DNA of 64,000 bases from Xenorhabdus ishibashii. Lineage in GTDB: Bacteria > Pseudomonadota > Gammaproteobacteria > Enterobacterales > Enterobacteriaceae. The notes under the pieces were generated by a model. It had not been told where the DNA came from. It saw only the letters and a list, made by a program, of their open reading frames with translations, and searched no databases. The DNA is taken from NCBI RefSeq assembly GCF_002632755.1, contig NZ_NJAK01000001.1, forward strand, positions 1,364,001 to 1,428,000. Direction: 5' to 3'. The first letter of the stretch is position 1. The number at the start of each line of letters is the position of its first letter. Below are positions 49,508-60,325 of the stretch, one piece after another. The position numbers and the translations under genes were made by a program.

Positions 49508-52500
49508 ATGGACTCGTATATTAATCATAAGGTTTTTCGGCTTTCTATTCTCATGTATTCGCTTTTTTTACCCTTTACGCCTACGAGTGCGCTTTCGGCA
49601 GGTGAAAAAGTGCAGGAGAATAGAACCGCAGAAAGAAAATTTTTACGGCCATCGGCAAATGAAAATCATGCCAATCAGGCACAACAGAACAGTCAAACAT
49701 CTGCCGATAATGAAGTGAATGCCATCACACAAAATATTCATCGGGTAAGTAATATTTTATCCTCTTCCCCATCTCAATTAACTGAGCAGGCAAAATCTTA
49801 TGCATTGGGGAAAGTCAATAGTACGATCACTTCGGAAACCAAAAAATGGTTGTCCCGATTTGGGACAGCCAACATTAATTTATCTCTCGACAAAAAAGGC
49901 AAACTGGATAACAGTTCTCTGGATTTTCTGTTACCTCTCTATGACAATAAAACAGATTGGCTTGTTTTCTCCCAATTAGGTTATCGCCACCACGATAGCC
50001 GCAATACCGTAAACCTAGGTTTTGGTGGGCGCTATTTTACCCCCAGTTGGATGTATGGTTTAAATACCTTTTTTGACAATGACTTTACCGGAAAAAATAA
50101 ACGGATGGGTTTTGGCGGAGAGATTTGGACAGATTACGTTAAATTCTCGGCCAATACTTACTGGCACTTGAGCAAATGGCGTCAATCACCAAAAGAGTTG
50201 GACTATGAAGAAAGACCGGCCAATGGCTTCGATATCACTGGTATTTTTTTCTTACCGGTATATCCCAACCTTGGAGGTAAATTGAGTTATGAACAGTACT
50301 TCGGCGATAACGTCGCTCTGTTTAATCGGGAGACCAAGCAAAAAAATCCAACTCTTGCCCGATTTGGTCTGAATTATACCCCTTTCCCACTGATGACGAT
50401 GGGCGTAGATTACAAACTTGGAGGCAGCAGGCACAGTGAAACGCTCTTCCTGGCGAATCTGAATTATCGTTTTGGAATGCCTTTTGAAAATCAGATTTCG
50501 CCCAGTAGTGTTGCTGACATACGCACATTATCTGGCAGCCGTTATGATCTCGTGGAAAGAAATAATAACATCGTGCTGGATTACAAGAAAAAACCCGAAT
50601 TCAACCTTGTTATGCCAAGTATGTTTAACGGATATAGTAGCCAACATGTTCAAATCATCCCAAATATAACCGCTGAACAAAGTCTGAAAAAAATATCATG
50701 GCAGATGAATGACGAATTCCGTAAAAATGGGGGCGTTATCATCCCTCGCGGCACATCAGTTGAATTAGATCTACCAAAATATTCTGTCCAAGGAGTGAAC
50801 AGCTATATCCTGTCTGCGATTGCAGATATCGATAGCAGTAATAAGCCAAAGACAACGCAAATGAACGTAGTGGTGGAACCATTTGCCATTAAAGAGCAAA
50901 TCATCAAGCCAAATAGTCAAGGCCCTGTGATTTCCAATGGAAAATCGTCCTACGATCTGATCACCACTATTACCTATGGCAATAAAAATAACCCGCCGAT
51001 TAAAAACAAGGCAATACCAAACGTCAAATGGAGCATCGAACCGCCAGATGAACATACCACATTGCACTGGGACAAAGCTGGCATGACCAATGATAACGGT
51101 CAGTTAACGGCAACATTGAGCAGTACTCAATCGCTCAAACCCGATACCAAAATTTATCTGGCAATGGATGATCAACCTAAATTAGAGGTAAAAATCGATA
51201 AGCCACTGATTTTCACACCACTTTCTGATGCCATTCAAGCCAAGGACTTCGTATTTGACAGTAAAGCGCCTTATGAAGCAACGGAACACAAGCCACTTAT
51301 TGTGACGGCGACCGTGTTCGATACCGATGGCAACCCCATCAAGAAAAAAATGGATATGAATTTACAATGGAGTACAGAGCCTTCTAATATGCCGGGGTTA
51401 TTAGTTAGACCTGAAAAGGGCTATGAAAATGGCACAGATCAGGACGGTAAGATCAAGGCGATTGTGACCAGTACTCAAGCCATAACAGGTGTTAAAGTCG
51501 GCGTGTTGATCAATGGGATGTACCAAAACTTCTCTGAACCATTCGATTTTATCGCACCAAAAAATATAAAGATTAAATTGGGCGATATTAGCGTCACGCC
51601 ATCCTCTCAGGGGGTAAAAGCGGATGGGAAAGCGTACCACACCTTTAAAGTACCCGTTCTCGACGAGCATGGTAACATTCTGAGAAATCAGTCTATTGCT
51701 CATAAATTTAAAACGGGACTGGCCTTGCAAGGTTCGGACAAACCCGTGCCAAAAGGAGTGAAACTCGAAATACCGGAGAATCCAATAACAGATGCCGAGG
51801 GTAATCTGTCCCTCAATATGACAAGCTCAGTCGGGGTAAGTAACGTTTATTTCACGATATCACCGGATTTACCCGATACAGATACCACCGCTAGCAAGGC
51901 CTCTGGGGATGTCAACTTCGAGCCAGTTCCAGAACTGGTAGGAATAATAGTACGTGGACTGCTTAGTATAAATAAAAAATATATTCCTCCACAGGAAACG
52001 CTCTACAACGTGCATGATGATATAACAGTTCTCCTATCGAGAGATGGAGAAAACGGCTTAATGCAGGAAGCTATTACACCGAAATACTTAAATGGCGTAT
52101 CTACCAATAGCAATTTGGTGACAGTAAGCAATTCTAATTACGGAGATAATGATTACGGAGATATAACATTCGTTCCTGAGAACTTCACCACAGAACAACG
52201 GCCAGTCACAGTGACAGTCACTATAATAGATGAGAAAACTCAAATTACGCATCGTTATTACCATACTTTCAACCCTCAAAGATTTATAAAGATCCTTGAT
52301 ACTCCGGTTAGTTTATCCAATCTGGAGGATAGTTGTAATAAACAGCCAAATGGTGATGACAGAGACTGGAGTCAGGATCGTCTCAATGCTATCCCATCTA
52401 ACGCAACTGCGCTTGATATAGGAATAGCTCCTTACACTAATCAGGTTTCATTGAGTAATGAGTATGACAAAACGAGTTTCCCTAATTTTGGATTGAAAAA

Positions 52501-52651
52501 ATTAATAGGCAAAACAGACAAATTGAAAGTCTATAATCCACAAGAAAACAAGGTATATGCATATGATTTTGCTAGCAGAACCGCTACACTAGTGGATCCA
52601 AACAGTACGGAGCAGGGGATTGCAATATGTGTATTACGCAATAGTAATTAG
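49508..52651 (+). CDS. Inverse autotransporter adhesin without LysM (invasin/intimin family)
   Basis: The 1,047-residue protein starts with a signal peptide (about 1-35, SILMYSLFLPFTPTSALSA). The inverse-autotransporter beta-barrel (about 95-360) follows, with KWLSRFGTANINLSLDKKGK and a close at GSRYDLVERNNNIVLDYKKK. Four or more Ig-like/Big-1 repeats follow (about 380-860; for example VTPSSQGVKADGKAYHTFKV). The C-terminal domain (about 900-1047) has Cys in DSCNKQ and IAICVLRN, as in a divergent lectin-like tip. Unlike the adhesin at 12.4 kb it has no LysM domain between signal peptide and barrel. The ATG at 49508 is chosen because GAGGA lies about six bases upstream; an ATG at 49493 contains that sequence. 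A terminator follows. Confidence 0.9.
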   Translation: MDSYINHKVFRLSILMYSLFLPFTPTSALSAGEKVQENRTAERKFLRPSANENHANQAQQNSQTSADNEVNAITQNIHRVSNILSSSPSQLTEQAKSYALGKVNSTITSETKKWLSRFGTANINLSLDKKGKLDNSSLDFLLPLYDNKTDWLVFSQLGYRHHDSRNTVNLGFGGRYFTPSWMYGLNTFFDNDFTGKNKRMGFGGEIWTDYVKFSANTYWHLSKWRQSPKELDYEERPANGFDITGIFFLPVYPNLGGKLSYEQYFGDNVALFNRETKQKNPTLARFGLNYTPFPLMTMGVDYKLGGSRHSETLFLANLNYRFGMPFENQISPSSVADIRTLSGSRYDLVERNNNIVLDYKKKPEFNLVMPSMFNGYSSQHVQIIPNITAEQSLKKISWQMNDEFRKNGGVIIPRGTSVELDLPKYSVQGVNSYILSAIADIDSSNKPKTTQMNVVVEPFAIKEQIIKPNSQGPVISNGKSSYDLITTITYGNKNNPPIKNKAIPNVKWSIEPPDEHTTLHWDKAGMTNDNGQLTATLSSTQSLKPDTKIYLAMDDQPKLEVKIDKPLIFTPLSDAIQAKDFVFDSKAPYEATEHKPLIVTATVFDTDGNPIKKKMDMNLQWSTEPSNMPGLLVRPEKGYENGTDQDGKIKAIVTSTQAITGVKVGVLINGMYQNFSEPFDFIAPKNIKIKLGDISVTPSSQGVKADGKAYHTFKVPVLDEHGNILRNQSIAHKFKTGLALQGSDKPVPKGVKLEIPENPITDAEGNLSLNMTSSVGVSNVYFTISPDLPDTDTTASKASGDVNFEPVPELVGIIVRGLLSINKKYIPPQETLYNVHDDITVLLSRDGENGLMQEAITPKYLNGVSTNSNLVTVSNSNYGDNDYGDITFVPENFTTEQRPVTVTVTIIDEKTQITHRYYHTFNPQRFIKILDTPVSLSNLEDSCNKQPNGDDRDWSQDRLNAIPSNATALDIGIAPYTNQVSLSNEYDKTSFPNFGLKKLIGKTDKLKVYNPQENKVYAYDFASRTATLVDPNSTEQGIAICVLRNSN

Positions 52652-52693
52652 GTAATACCACCAGTACTGAACAGGAAGTTTCTTATATAAAAT

Positions 52694-52729
52694 AAGCGCA
52701 GACCTATGAGTAATTGGGTCTGCGCTTTA
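52694..52729 (+). terminator. Terminator after the second adhesin
   Basis: AAGCGCAGACC (52694-52704) and GGTCTGCGCTT (52717-52727) form a perfect 11-bp stem with a 12-base loop. The T-run after it is short (TTTACC). Confidence 0.75.
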
Positions 52730-52879
52730 CCATGACCGCCGCAAACCCCGACTGTGATATATCTAATTCATCACGTAATTGACTCAGTGCCAATAACCGA
52801 AAAATCCGAGGCATTTTGGCCTGTTTTGGCTATAATGCCTCGCATCCCATTTTGGTTTGAAATTGAAGGAAACCGTTTT

Positions 52880-53410
52880 ATGAGCCTGAATAATGTACCG
52901 GCTGGCAAAGATCTGCCTGAAGATATTTATGTCATCATTGAGATCCCAGCAAATGCCGATCCTATTAAATATGAAGTGGACAAAGAATCGGGTGCCTTGT
53001 TTGTAGACCGTTTCATGTCAACCGCCATGTTCTACCCATGTAACTACGGCTATATCAACAATACCCTGTCTCTCGACGGTGATCCCGTTGACGTATTGGT
53101 TCCAACGCCATACCCATTACAGCCCGGCTCGGTGATCCGCTGCCGTCCGGTCGGTGTGCTGAAAATGACTGATGAATCCGGTGAAGATGCAAAACTGGTC
53201 GCGGTTCCTCATACCAAACTGAGCAAAGAATACGATCACATCAATGATGTAGACGATCTGCCAGAATTGCTGCGTGCCCAAATCACTCATTTCTTCGAAC
53301 ACTATAAAGATCTGGAAAAAGGCAAGTGGGTTAAAGTAGACGGCTGGGACAATGCTGAAGCCGCTAAAGCTGAAATCCTGTCTTCTTTCGAACGCGCTGC
53401 CCAAAAATAA
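52880..53410 (+). CDS. ppa: Inorganic pyrophosphatase
   Basis: From the ATG at 52880 the enzyme has 176 residues, identical in length to E. coli Ppa. It hydrolyses pyrophosphate and so pulls biosynthetic reactions forward. The metal-binding core [17 protein letters not shown] (about 63-79), [15 protein letters not shown] and [18 protein letters not shown] are conserved. The open frame extends 42 codons upstream, but that part has no similarity to the family. A terminator shared with ytfP follows. Confidence 0.98.
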   Translation: MSLNNVPAGKDLPEDIYVIIEIPANADPIKYEVDKESGALFVDRFMSTAMFYPCNYGYINNTLSLDGDPVDVLVPTPYPLQPGSVIRCRPVGVLKMTDESGEDAKLVAVPHTKLSKEYDHINDVDDLPELLRAQITHFFEHYKDLEKGKWVKVDGWDNAEAAKAEILSSFERAAQK

Positions 53411-53437
53411 TCCTGACAGGGAATAACGAATTTTAGC

Positions 53438-53473
53438 AACAACCTCTGCCTTTATTAGGACAGAGGTTGTTAT
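53438..53473. terminator. Bidirectional terminator between ppa and ytfP
   Basis: AACAACCTCTG (53438-53448) and CAGAGGTTGTT (53461-53471) form a perfect 11-bp stem with a 12-base loop between the convergent genes. Confidence 0.82.
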
Positions 53474-53506
53474 TGGTTCAGGGTTTTACAGAGTGTTCGC
53501 CAATGA

Positions 53507-53854
53507 TTACTCTTCTTCGTGGCGTTTCAGCCAGTCACCACTGGTTATCCTGTGCAATCCCTCAACAGGCAATTGATAGAGGTAGATCCACGCTTTGCCA
53601 TAAGGCGTTTCAATCAGTTCCCTTTCGTACTCCTGAGCATTCTTTTTCAATTCATCCAATTCGGTCAGAATGGAGGGCGTAATACGATAGACTTCACACT
53701 CGATTGTTCCTTCACCCCGAATAACCGCCGGATAGTGCCCCAGATCATAAATTTCATAACCGGCCAATCTGTGTTTTCCTAACAATTGGGCATCCGTCAT
53801 CCAGTGATGATTGCCTTGTTTTTGCCTCAGGCTACCATAAACAATAACTCGCAT
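53507..53854 (-). CDS. ytfP: Gamma-glutamylcyclotransferase-fold protein YtfP
   Basis: The 115-residue protein matches E. coli YtfP. The substrate-loop motif VYGSLRQKQGNHHWM lies at the N terminus, the acidic catalytic-type residue is in ITPSILTELDELKKNAQEYE (about 72), and WIYLYQL follows. The fold is that of gamma-glutamylcyclotransferases/AIG2 proteins, but the YtfP reaction is not established. It starts two bases after the tamB stop, forming tamA-tamB-ytfP as in E. coli. Confidence 0.93.
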   Translation of the reverse strand: MRVIVYGSLRQKQGNHHWMTDAQLLGKHRLAGYEIYDLGHYPAVIRGEGTIECEVYRITPSILTELDELKKNAQEYERELIETPYGKAWIYLYQLPVEGLHRITSGDWLKRHEEE

Positions 53855-53856
53855 CT

Positions 53857-56800
53857 TTAAAACTCAAACTCATAGAGCAGATCTAAAGCCTGATCAATAC
53901 CAGATACCGCTTCCAGATACAATCTTGGCATAACTCGATAGCGTAATGTCAGTGTCGCTAACGAGTCAAAAATCCCCACACCATACTTCACTTGTAAGTC
54001 ATTGGTAATTCGTCCGCTGACAACCACTTGAGATTTATCGCCAACGCCCTGAGTATCTAAAGCCAAATCAGAAACACCAAACGTTTCCCCTATTTTACCG
54101 ACTAACTGACTGCTCTGAGCAATCCCTAACCCAATCAGCATCGCCGCCATTTGCGAGTTGTCAGAATCACCTTTCTCCAGCCCTTCTCCCCGTAATAAGT
54201 AAGATAAGGCTTCCTGTTGGGATTTAACGGGATCAGAAAAAACCTCCACTTTCGGTTTATCTGCTAAACCGGTCACGCGTACACCGACAATAACTTTGTT
54301 TGCGGTCGATTCTGGATTACGGATCGCTTCAATGTTCAACAATGGCTGATCTGGCGGGCCGGAGAACATAATCATTCCCTTACGCACTTGTAAATCCTGC
54401 CCATAGGCATGGAAATTCCCTTCAGGAATATCAATCTGGCCATTCAGCCCCAACCCCTGTTTATCCTGAAGGACTTTTAATGCGCCTTTGAGTTGTGCCT
54501 TCAAGCCAAAGGCACTCAAGCGCACATCATTGCCGATATGAATATTTAAGTTACTTTGAATCAAAAGAGAAGATTTTTTCTTCTCGATTGGCTGGAGGCT
54601 TTTATCCAGCATCACTTCGTCAGCAGAAACACCAACCGCCGATTCCGGTAACTCCTGAACCGTAATCCGTGCCCACGGGATATCCACACTCCCGTCGAGC
54701 TTCAGCAGATTGGGTTTCGCTTCCAGCACTAAATCCGGACTGACATCCACCTTCACCATCGGCGGCACAGTCACGCGTAACTTCTCTCCATTGGCTGCCA
54801 TTCTGGCATACCAGTTATCTATGTTGCGCCAATCAGCGTGGCCGTTCAGGTTTAATTGTCCTTTGGGAGTTTTAATCATGCCATGCAAATCAGAGCTGGC
54901 ACCGGCAAAATGCATCACTAACTGGCTTTGAGTGATATCGAATGGCAGCCAATGGTTGCTAATCTTCACAACATCCGCGTTAAGCTGACCAAATAACAGC
55001 GGATGCTTAGCATTTCCGCTAATGCGTAAATTCGCATTTAATCCGCCCTCCGCTTTTTCGTCTTTACTCAAAATAGGTTTAATCAGCTTTAAAGAAAGTG
55101 CCTGAATATCAATATTCCCTGATAATTTTCGGCTACTTTCTAAATCAGCGACCTGAACATCCCCTTTCAACTGCCCGTTGCCAGCCAATTTGAATAACCA
55201 TGCCAGATTAGCTTTGCCATCGGCCAGCCCTGCATTCAAGGTTAGTGTCTCAAAATCAATCGGGAGTGGATTACCTTCCACCACCTGACGAACTTGTACT
55301 CCATTTCCTTGCAGAGCCACTTTCGCTTGTGGCAAACCTTGCCCTGCTGTCCATCTGATCTCCGCATGACCATTGAATAGCCCCTTAAGTTGAGTGCTTT
55401 TATCAAGGAATGGCTGGATCATAGCCAAATCAAAGCGTTCAAGTGCCACTTGTGCATGGCCGCTAGTTCCCGCATCAATAGGTTTTGAGATACAAAGATG
55501 AGCATTGGGATTCAGCCAGCAATGGGTTCCCACTATGGCCTTTTGCTGCAAGTTGAAATAATCAATGGCTATCGCTTTGCTTAAACGCCACTCACCAACA
55601 GGTGTGTCAAAATAAGTATTGTTGATATTGCCTTTCCAGTGTTCCTTTTGACGATCAAAGCTGCCATTGAGAGCCAATTGGCCTGAGACCGGAGTTCCTT
55701 CTATTTTCAGTTGTAAATCATGCTGCTTTTCTGTGCCTTTCGCATTGAGTACCAAGTTTTTGATAGTGAAATCCGCCTGCTGCAATTGCCGAACAGCAAC
55801 TGATAACTGTCCCTGAATCTGCTCGGCTGAACGTATATCCCCTTTAATCGTGGCGCTATCCACCCTGAGCGCATCCTGCCAGCGTAACCCACGTGCATGC
55901 AAATCTGTCATGATTTGTGGCGCTTTTATATTGCCACGCAGTTTGACATCACCCGTAATAAAGCCAGCCAAACCCGGCAGTAAGCCAGTTAATTGCGGTG
56001 CATTAATTTCACCATCAAGTTTCCATGCCTGATCCGTCAGCCTCCCTTGTACATTCAACGTATTACGCCCAACAGTAAGATCAAGTTGAGGAATATTCCA
56101 CTGTCCTGCCGCATTGCCTGATGCTTTGCCACGCGCTTTGATGGCATTTTGTTTCACATGACCATCAAGGGTAAGTTCCGGGATTTGAAGCTGCCAGCTC
56201 CCACCATACAGGCTGCCACGCACGGCGATTTTACCGTCTACTCTGGCAGGCCATTCCGGCCATTGTTTGTCCGTATTCAATCCATCCAAAAGAAGCAACG
56301 CATGCCAACTAATGGCCTTGCTCCAATCCACCACACCTGAAACCTCTGCCTTACCTTGCAATGCCGCCAAACGCAGACGCGTTAGCCTCAGCAATTCTTC
56401 ATTGCCTTTCGCATCCAGCATCAACGATGCCGGCGGAAGATCATGGCCTTTAATATCCGAGCGCAGGGAAAGATCGTAATGACTGGCTTGACCATTCAAG
56501 CGCAACTTGATGTCATCAAGCTGATATTCTGACTCGCCTTTTAATGGCCATTGCAGTTGCTGGCTTTTCAAAGTCAGACGAACAGGCAAGCCCGCTTTTG
56601 CCAGTTCAGCCTGAGCATTCAAGCTGGCGGCGACAGGACCAGAAAGATCCAATGCGAGATTAAGCTGCTGCAACAATGCACCTTTTAGCGTTAAATTAAC
56701 CTGTTGCCCTTTTAGGTCATCCAGATTGATATGATTTAAGTTATCGACCTTACCCTTAACCAGCAGGTTAACTGGCCATTTCTCAGCTAGCTTTGCCGTT

Positions 56801-57642
56801 CCCCGTATCGCCAGAGAACCTTCCGGTGCCTGTACGCTTAACGTTTTTATTTCGACTTCCTGCCCATGATTGCTGGCCTGTAGCCGCAAATCGTTAATCT
56901 TGATATCGGTATCCCCCGTCAAATGAAGCTGGCTGCCGTGGATACTCTCCAGCGTGATATCAAGAGGAATGGGAACAGTAGGTAACTCCTCTAACAAAGG
57001 TTGGGCAAACAACGTTTTCAACGTTTCACCCAGAGGTTTTTCCGCTTCGGCCTGCGGCTCAATCTTTTGCGCTGTGCCGATTTTTTCAGATGTGCTTTTT
57101 GGCAATGCCACCAGCAATCTATTAATTTCCGTAGGTTTTAATATCAGTTGTTTTTCCTGCCACTGGGCAGCCGTTTTAAACTCATCCAATGCAATAGCGA
57201 TACCATCTACCTGTACGTGGATATTTTTCAAATAAAGCAAGTCCAGTGAGATAGGATACGGTGTTTGCAACTCAGTCAATGGTTCTGATTCAGTAACAGG
57301 AGCCGATGGCGGAAGTTCAGCGGTATTCACCGAAACCATGACACCTTCGGTTGTCAATGCATTGACGCATATCTGGCTGTGTTTCAGGCAGGAAAGCCGG
57401 ATAGAGAGGTGCACATTGTCCGCATTAACGTTAACGCCTGGCATCTGATATTTGACGCCTTTTAACGTTAAATCGCGCCAACCTCCGCTGACACTCGCAA
57501 TATCCAATCCCGGAACCCAACGTGCCGCACTGTTGATCACCAAATGCAAACCAGTTTGAGTACCAAGTAGCCCGACAACTGCCACCAATAACAGGCCAAC
57601 AATCAGCAGGAAAGCAATACTAACCCTTTTTGCCCACTTCAT
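53857..57642 (-). CDS. tamB: Translocation and assembly module inner-membrane subunit TamB
   Basis: The 1,261-residue AsmA-like protein is anchored by an N-terminal helix (about 9-28) and spans the periplasm as a long beta-taco (about 35-1100). The conserved DUF490/TamB domain is at the C terminus, with [20 protein letters not shown] and a final LLYEFEF. With TamA it aids outer-membrane protein insertion and phospholipid transport. Its ATG overlaps the tamA stop by four bases. The likely clients in this window include the two inverse autotransporters, since E. coli intimin-type proteins have been shown to use TAM. Confidence 0.96.
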   Translation of the reverse strand: MKWAKRVSIAFLLIVGLLLVAVVGLLGTQTGLHLVINSAARWVPGLDIASVSGGWRDLTLKGVKYQMPGVNVNADNVHLSIRLSCLKHSQICVNALTTEGVMVSVNTAELPPSAPVTESEPLTELQTPYPISLDLLYLKNIHVQVDGIAIALDEFKTAAQWQEKQLILKPTEINRLLVALPKSTSEKIGTAQKIEPQAEAEKPLGETLKTLFAQPLLEELPTVPIPLDITLESIHGSQLHLTGDTDIKINDLRLQASNHGQEVEIKTLSVQAPEGSLAIRGTAKLAEKWPVNLLVKGKVDNLNHINLDDLKGQQVNLTLKGALLQQLNLALDLSGPVAASLNAQAELAKAGLPVRLTLKSQQLQWPLKGESEYQLDDIKLRLNGQASHYDLSLRSDIKGHDLPPASLMLDAKGNEELLRLTRLRLAALQGKAEVSGVVDWSKAISWHALLLLDGLNTDKQWPEWPARVDGKIAVRGSLYGGSWQLQIPELTLDGHVKQNAIKARGKASGNAAGQWNIPQLDLTVGRNTLNVQGRLTDQAWKLDGEINAPQLTGLLPGLAGFITGDVKLRGNIKAPQIMTDLHARGLRWQDALRVDSATIKGDIRSAEQIQGQLSVAVRQLQQADFTIKNLVLNAKGTEKQHDLQLKIEGTPVSGQLALNGSFDRQKEHWKGNINNTYFDTPVGEWRLSKAIAIDYFNLQQKAIVGTHCWLNPNAHLCISKPIDAGTSGHAQVALERFDLAMIQPFLDKSTQLKGLFNGHAEIRWTAGQGLPQAKVALQGNGVQVRQVVEGNPLPIDFETLTLNAGLADGKANLAWLFKLAGNGQLKGDVQVADLESSRKLSGNIDIQALSLKLIKPILSKDEKAEGGLNANLRISGNAKHPLLFGQLNADVVKISNHWLPFDITQSQLVMHFAGASSDLHGMIKTPKGQLNLNGHADWRNIDNWYARMAANGEKLRVTVPPMVKVDVSPDLVLEAKPNLLKLDGSVDIPWARITVQELPESAVGVSADEVMLDKSLQPIEKKKSSLLIQSNLNIHIGNDVRLSAFGLKAQLKGALKVLQDKQGLGLNGQIDIPEGNFHAYGQDLQVRKGMIMFSGPPDQPLLNIEAIRNPESTANKVIVGVRVTGLADKPKVEVFSDPVKSQQEALSYLLRGEGLEKGDSDNSQMAAMLIGLGIAQSSQLVGKIGETFGVSDLALDTQGVGDKSQVVVSGRITNDLQVKYGVGIFDSLATLTLRYRVMPRLYLEAVSGIDQALDLLYEFEF

Positions 57643-59381
57643 AGTTCAGCCCCTAAACCAATATAAAACTCAATATTATGACTATCGGGGTCGCCGATTG
57701 GCGTTGCCAAATCAAATTTTATTGGCCCAACCGGTGACGCCCAGCGCACACCAATTCCCGCACCGGTTTTAAAATCACTCTTTCTAATGTCATCCACCGC
57801 TTCACCGGAATCGACAAACAACGCACTCCACCAATTGCCATAAATATTGTATTGATATTCTAACGAGCCAACCGCCAACTTTGATGCCCCAACTAATTTG
57901 CCTTTATTATCTGTCGGTGAAATTTTTTGGTATTTATAGCCACGAATGCTGCGATCCCCCCCTGCAAAGAAGCGGAGATCCGGTGGTACCTTGTCGAATT
58001 CATTGGTCTCTATCCAGCCCAAATCTGCCCGCACCACAAAACGGTGATTTTCCCGATAAGTTCGTACCCAAACGTGATGCGCCTGTAACACGAAAAAATC
58101 GACATTGGAATGCCAGGTTGTATCAGAAATATCAATCGAATAGCGCTGACTATCCCCCCAATAAGGCATCGTACCGCCACGTTGGCGAATACGGCTGAGA
58201 CTGGCTCCCGGATAAAGCAGCATGGTGGTATTGGTTATGTTGGCCTGAGTAAAGTGGCTAAGGCTCCAGCGCAGATTAACGCTGTACTGCCAGCCGGTAA
58301 AACGATCCCAATTACGGGAAAGGTTTAAGGTTGCCGTATCCGAAATGGTATCGTTAATATCTTTGCGTTTATAACCCGTTTGTAGCTGAAAATATTCCTC
58401 AAGCGGGTTAACCTTAAGCGGCATTTTGTAGGATGCATCAATGAGTTGTTCACGTGCAGAAAGGTTAAGGCTGGTACTCAGACTGTGCCCACGGGAATTG
58501 AGCCACGGCTTTTTCCACTTTGCCTGAACACGAGGTCCGACATCTGTTGCATAACCGCCCCCCAATTCTACATAGTTGGCAGAGCGCGGTACTAAGGAAG
58601 CATTCAATGGTAATAACTTATCCTGACTCTCACGCCCGATTTTAAAATCAGGCACAACCACCGCAGAGTTGAACCAGCCAGTATCGGCCAAACGGCGGTT
58701 AAACTCAGCTAATTGTTCAGAGGTATAATATTCTCCCTGCTGGAAAGGGATGAGATTATCCAAATAAGTTTGCCGAATTTGCGATCCATGAAATGTCACT
58801 GAGCCAAACCGATAACGTTGTCCACTATCAAAATCAAAATCCCAAATCGATTCGTGCAGTGCTTTCGCCACCCCCAGCTCACTTTTCTTCATGATGGCAT
58901 CAAAATAGCCTTTCTTAACCGCCAAATTCGTCAAAGAACTTTTAAAATTTTCATATTCACCGTGATTGAGTATCGCCTTTTCTTTTGGCATATTTTTTTT
59001 GATCAGGGTGGCATAATCTTTATCTGTTTTAGCGCCTCCTTCCAAATCCACGTTCACTTTAACGACTCTCACCGGTTCACCGAGTGTAACTTTTGCCGTT
59101 AAAACAGGACGGGCAGGAGGTGTGTTCTCTTGATAGGTAAATGTAACGGTGGGATCATAATATCCCAATGGACGAAGCCCTTGCCGTATCGCCTTCTCCA
59201 CACGAGCCCGAAAACGGCCATCAGGAGAAACCTCGTCGGTACTGATATTGGAAAGTTGTACTCTGGCATTTTTTTCTAATTCGCCAGAAAGTCCTTCAAC
59301 TTTCAATCGTAAATTTGCACTATAAGCCGATGGAGTAACGATAGATACCAAAAACGCACCTATGAGGGGATATCGTGACAC
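57639..59381 (-). CDS. tamA: Translocation and assembly module outer-membrane subunit TamA
   Basis: The 580-residue Omp85-family protein has a signal peptide (about 1-21, ending AYSA-N). Three POTRA domains (about 22-265) and a 16-strand barrel follow (about 270-580). The barrel carries the lid-lock motif region [15 protein letters not shown] (about 470-484) and a final strand ending IGLGAEL. It works with TamB, whose gene overlaps its stop. It is divergent from msrA, as in E. coli. Confidence 0.96.
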   Translation of the reverse strand: MSRYPLIGAFLVSIVTPSAYSANLRLKVEGLSGELEKNARVQLSNISTDEVSPDGRFRARVEKAIRQGLRPLGYYDPTVTFTYQENTPPARPVLTAKVTLGEPVRVVKVNVDLEGGAKTDKDYATLIKKNMPKEKAILNHGEYENFKSSLTNLAVKKGYFDAIMKKSELGVAKALHESIWDFDFDSGQRYRFGSVTFHGSQIRQTYLDNLIPFQQGEYYTSEQLAEFNRRLADTGWFNSAVVVPDFKIGRESQDKLLPLNASLVPRSANYVELGGGYATDVGPRVQAKWKKPWLNSRGHSLSTSLNLSAREQLIDASYKMPLKVNPLEEYFQLQTGYKRKDINDTISDTATLNLSRNWDRFTGWQYSVNLRWSLSHFTQANITNTTMLLYPGASLSRIRQRGGTMPYWGDSQRYSIDISDTTWHSNVDFFVLQAHHVWVRTYRENHRFVVRADLGWIETNEFDKVPPDLRFFAGGDRSIRGYKYQKISPTDNKGKLVGASKLAVGSLEYQYNIYGNWWSALFVDSGEAVDDIRKSDFKTGAGIGVRWASPVGPIKFDLATPIGDPDSHNIEFYIGLGAEL

Positions 59382-59519
59382 TCGAACTCCTAATATTTAT
59401 CTATCTGTAGGGTAAAATCTAACAATATAAAAATGCCGCAATGAATTAATTTTGGTAAAGTTTTAAAGATATACAAGCGACGTATAATCATAAAACTTGT
59501 GCATATACAGGAGAGAATC

Positions 59520-60167
59520 TTGCCAAATTCAACCAATGAAAAACAACATGTTTCTGCACCAGATGCCATATCGGGTAGAGCCAATCCATTAACCGTATCA
59601 CCCTACCATGTCATCACACAGCATGCGATAGAGAACATTCCTGAAAATATGGAAATTGCCTATGTAGGAATGGGCTGTTTCTGGGGCGTTGAGCGCCTTT
59701 TCTGGCAACAGGAAGGCATTTACACCACTTCTGTGGGTTACAGCGGTGGCACTACGCCAAACCCAACTTATGAAGAAGTGTGTACAGGCTTAACCGGTCA
59801 TGCAGAAGTCGTCAGGCTCGTCTTTGATCCGACTAAAATAACCTATTCGCAACTACTTGCCCTGTTCTGGGAAAATCACGATCCTGCCCAAGGTATGCGC
59901 CAACATGGCGATATTGGTACGCAGTACCGTTCTGCCCTTTACACGGTTTCACCACAACAGTATGAACAGGCAATTGCCAGTCGGGACCAATACCAGCAAG
60001 CGATGACGCAAAATGGCGACCAACGCACCATCACGACGGAAATTCGCGAAACCGGACCATTCTATTTTGCCGAAGATTATCACCAACAATACCTCTACAA
60101 AAACCCTGAAGGGTATTGTGGCTTAGGGGGTACTGGGATCTGCTTCCCACCGACACTCAGAAACTAG
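59520..60167 (+). CDS. msrA: Peptide methionine-S-sulfoxide reductase MsrA
   Basis: The 215-residue enzyme repairs S-methionine sulfoxide. The catalytic Cys lies in [13 protein letters not shown] (about residue 52), and the resolving cysteines are in [11 protein letters not shown] at the C terminus. Conserved [10 protein letters not shown] and [20 protein letters not shown] lie between. The start is taken as TTG 59520 with AGGAGAG six bases before; an in-frame GTG at 59499 would place the Shine-Dalgarno sequence inside the gene. It is divergent from tamA. Confidence 0.96.
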   Translation: MPNSTNEKQHVSAPDAISGRANPLTVSPYHVITQHAIENIPENMEIAYVGMGCFWGVERLFWQQEGIYTTSVGYSGGTTPNPTYEEVCTGLTGHAEVVRLVFDPTKITYSQLLALFWENHDPAQGMRQHGDIGTQYRSALYTVSPQQYEQAIASRDQYQQAMTQNGDQRTITTEIRETGPFYFAEDYHQQYLYKNPEGYCGLGGTGICFPPTLRN

Positions 60168-60325
60168 CTGATTTAATAAGCCCAATGGTATAATCGTTGG
60201 GCTATACTTATTTTGTTTTGCGGCATCCCGTCGTAATATTCCTATATGATTTTTCATCTTATCTTCCAGCACGATCCAAATAAAACCAGCCCTATCGATA
60301 GCTGGAGGTAAGATACGGATACTTT

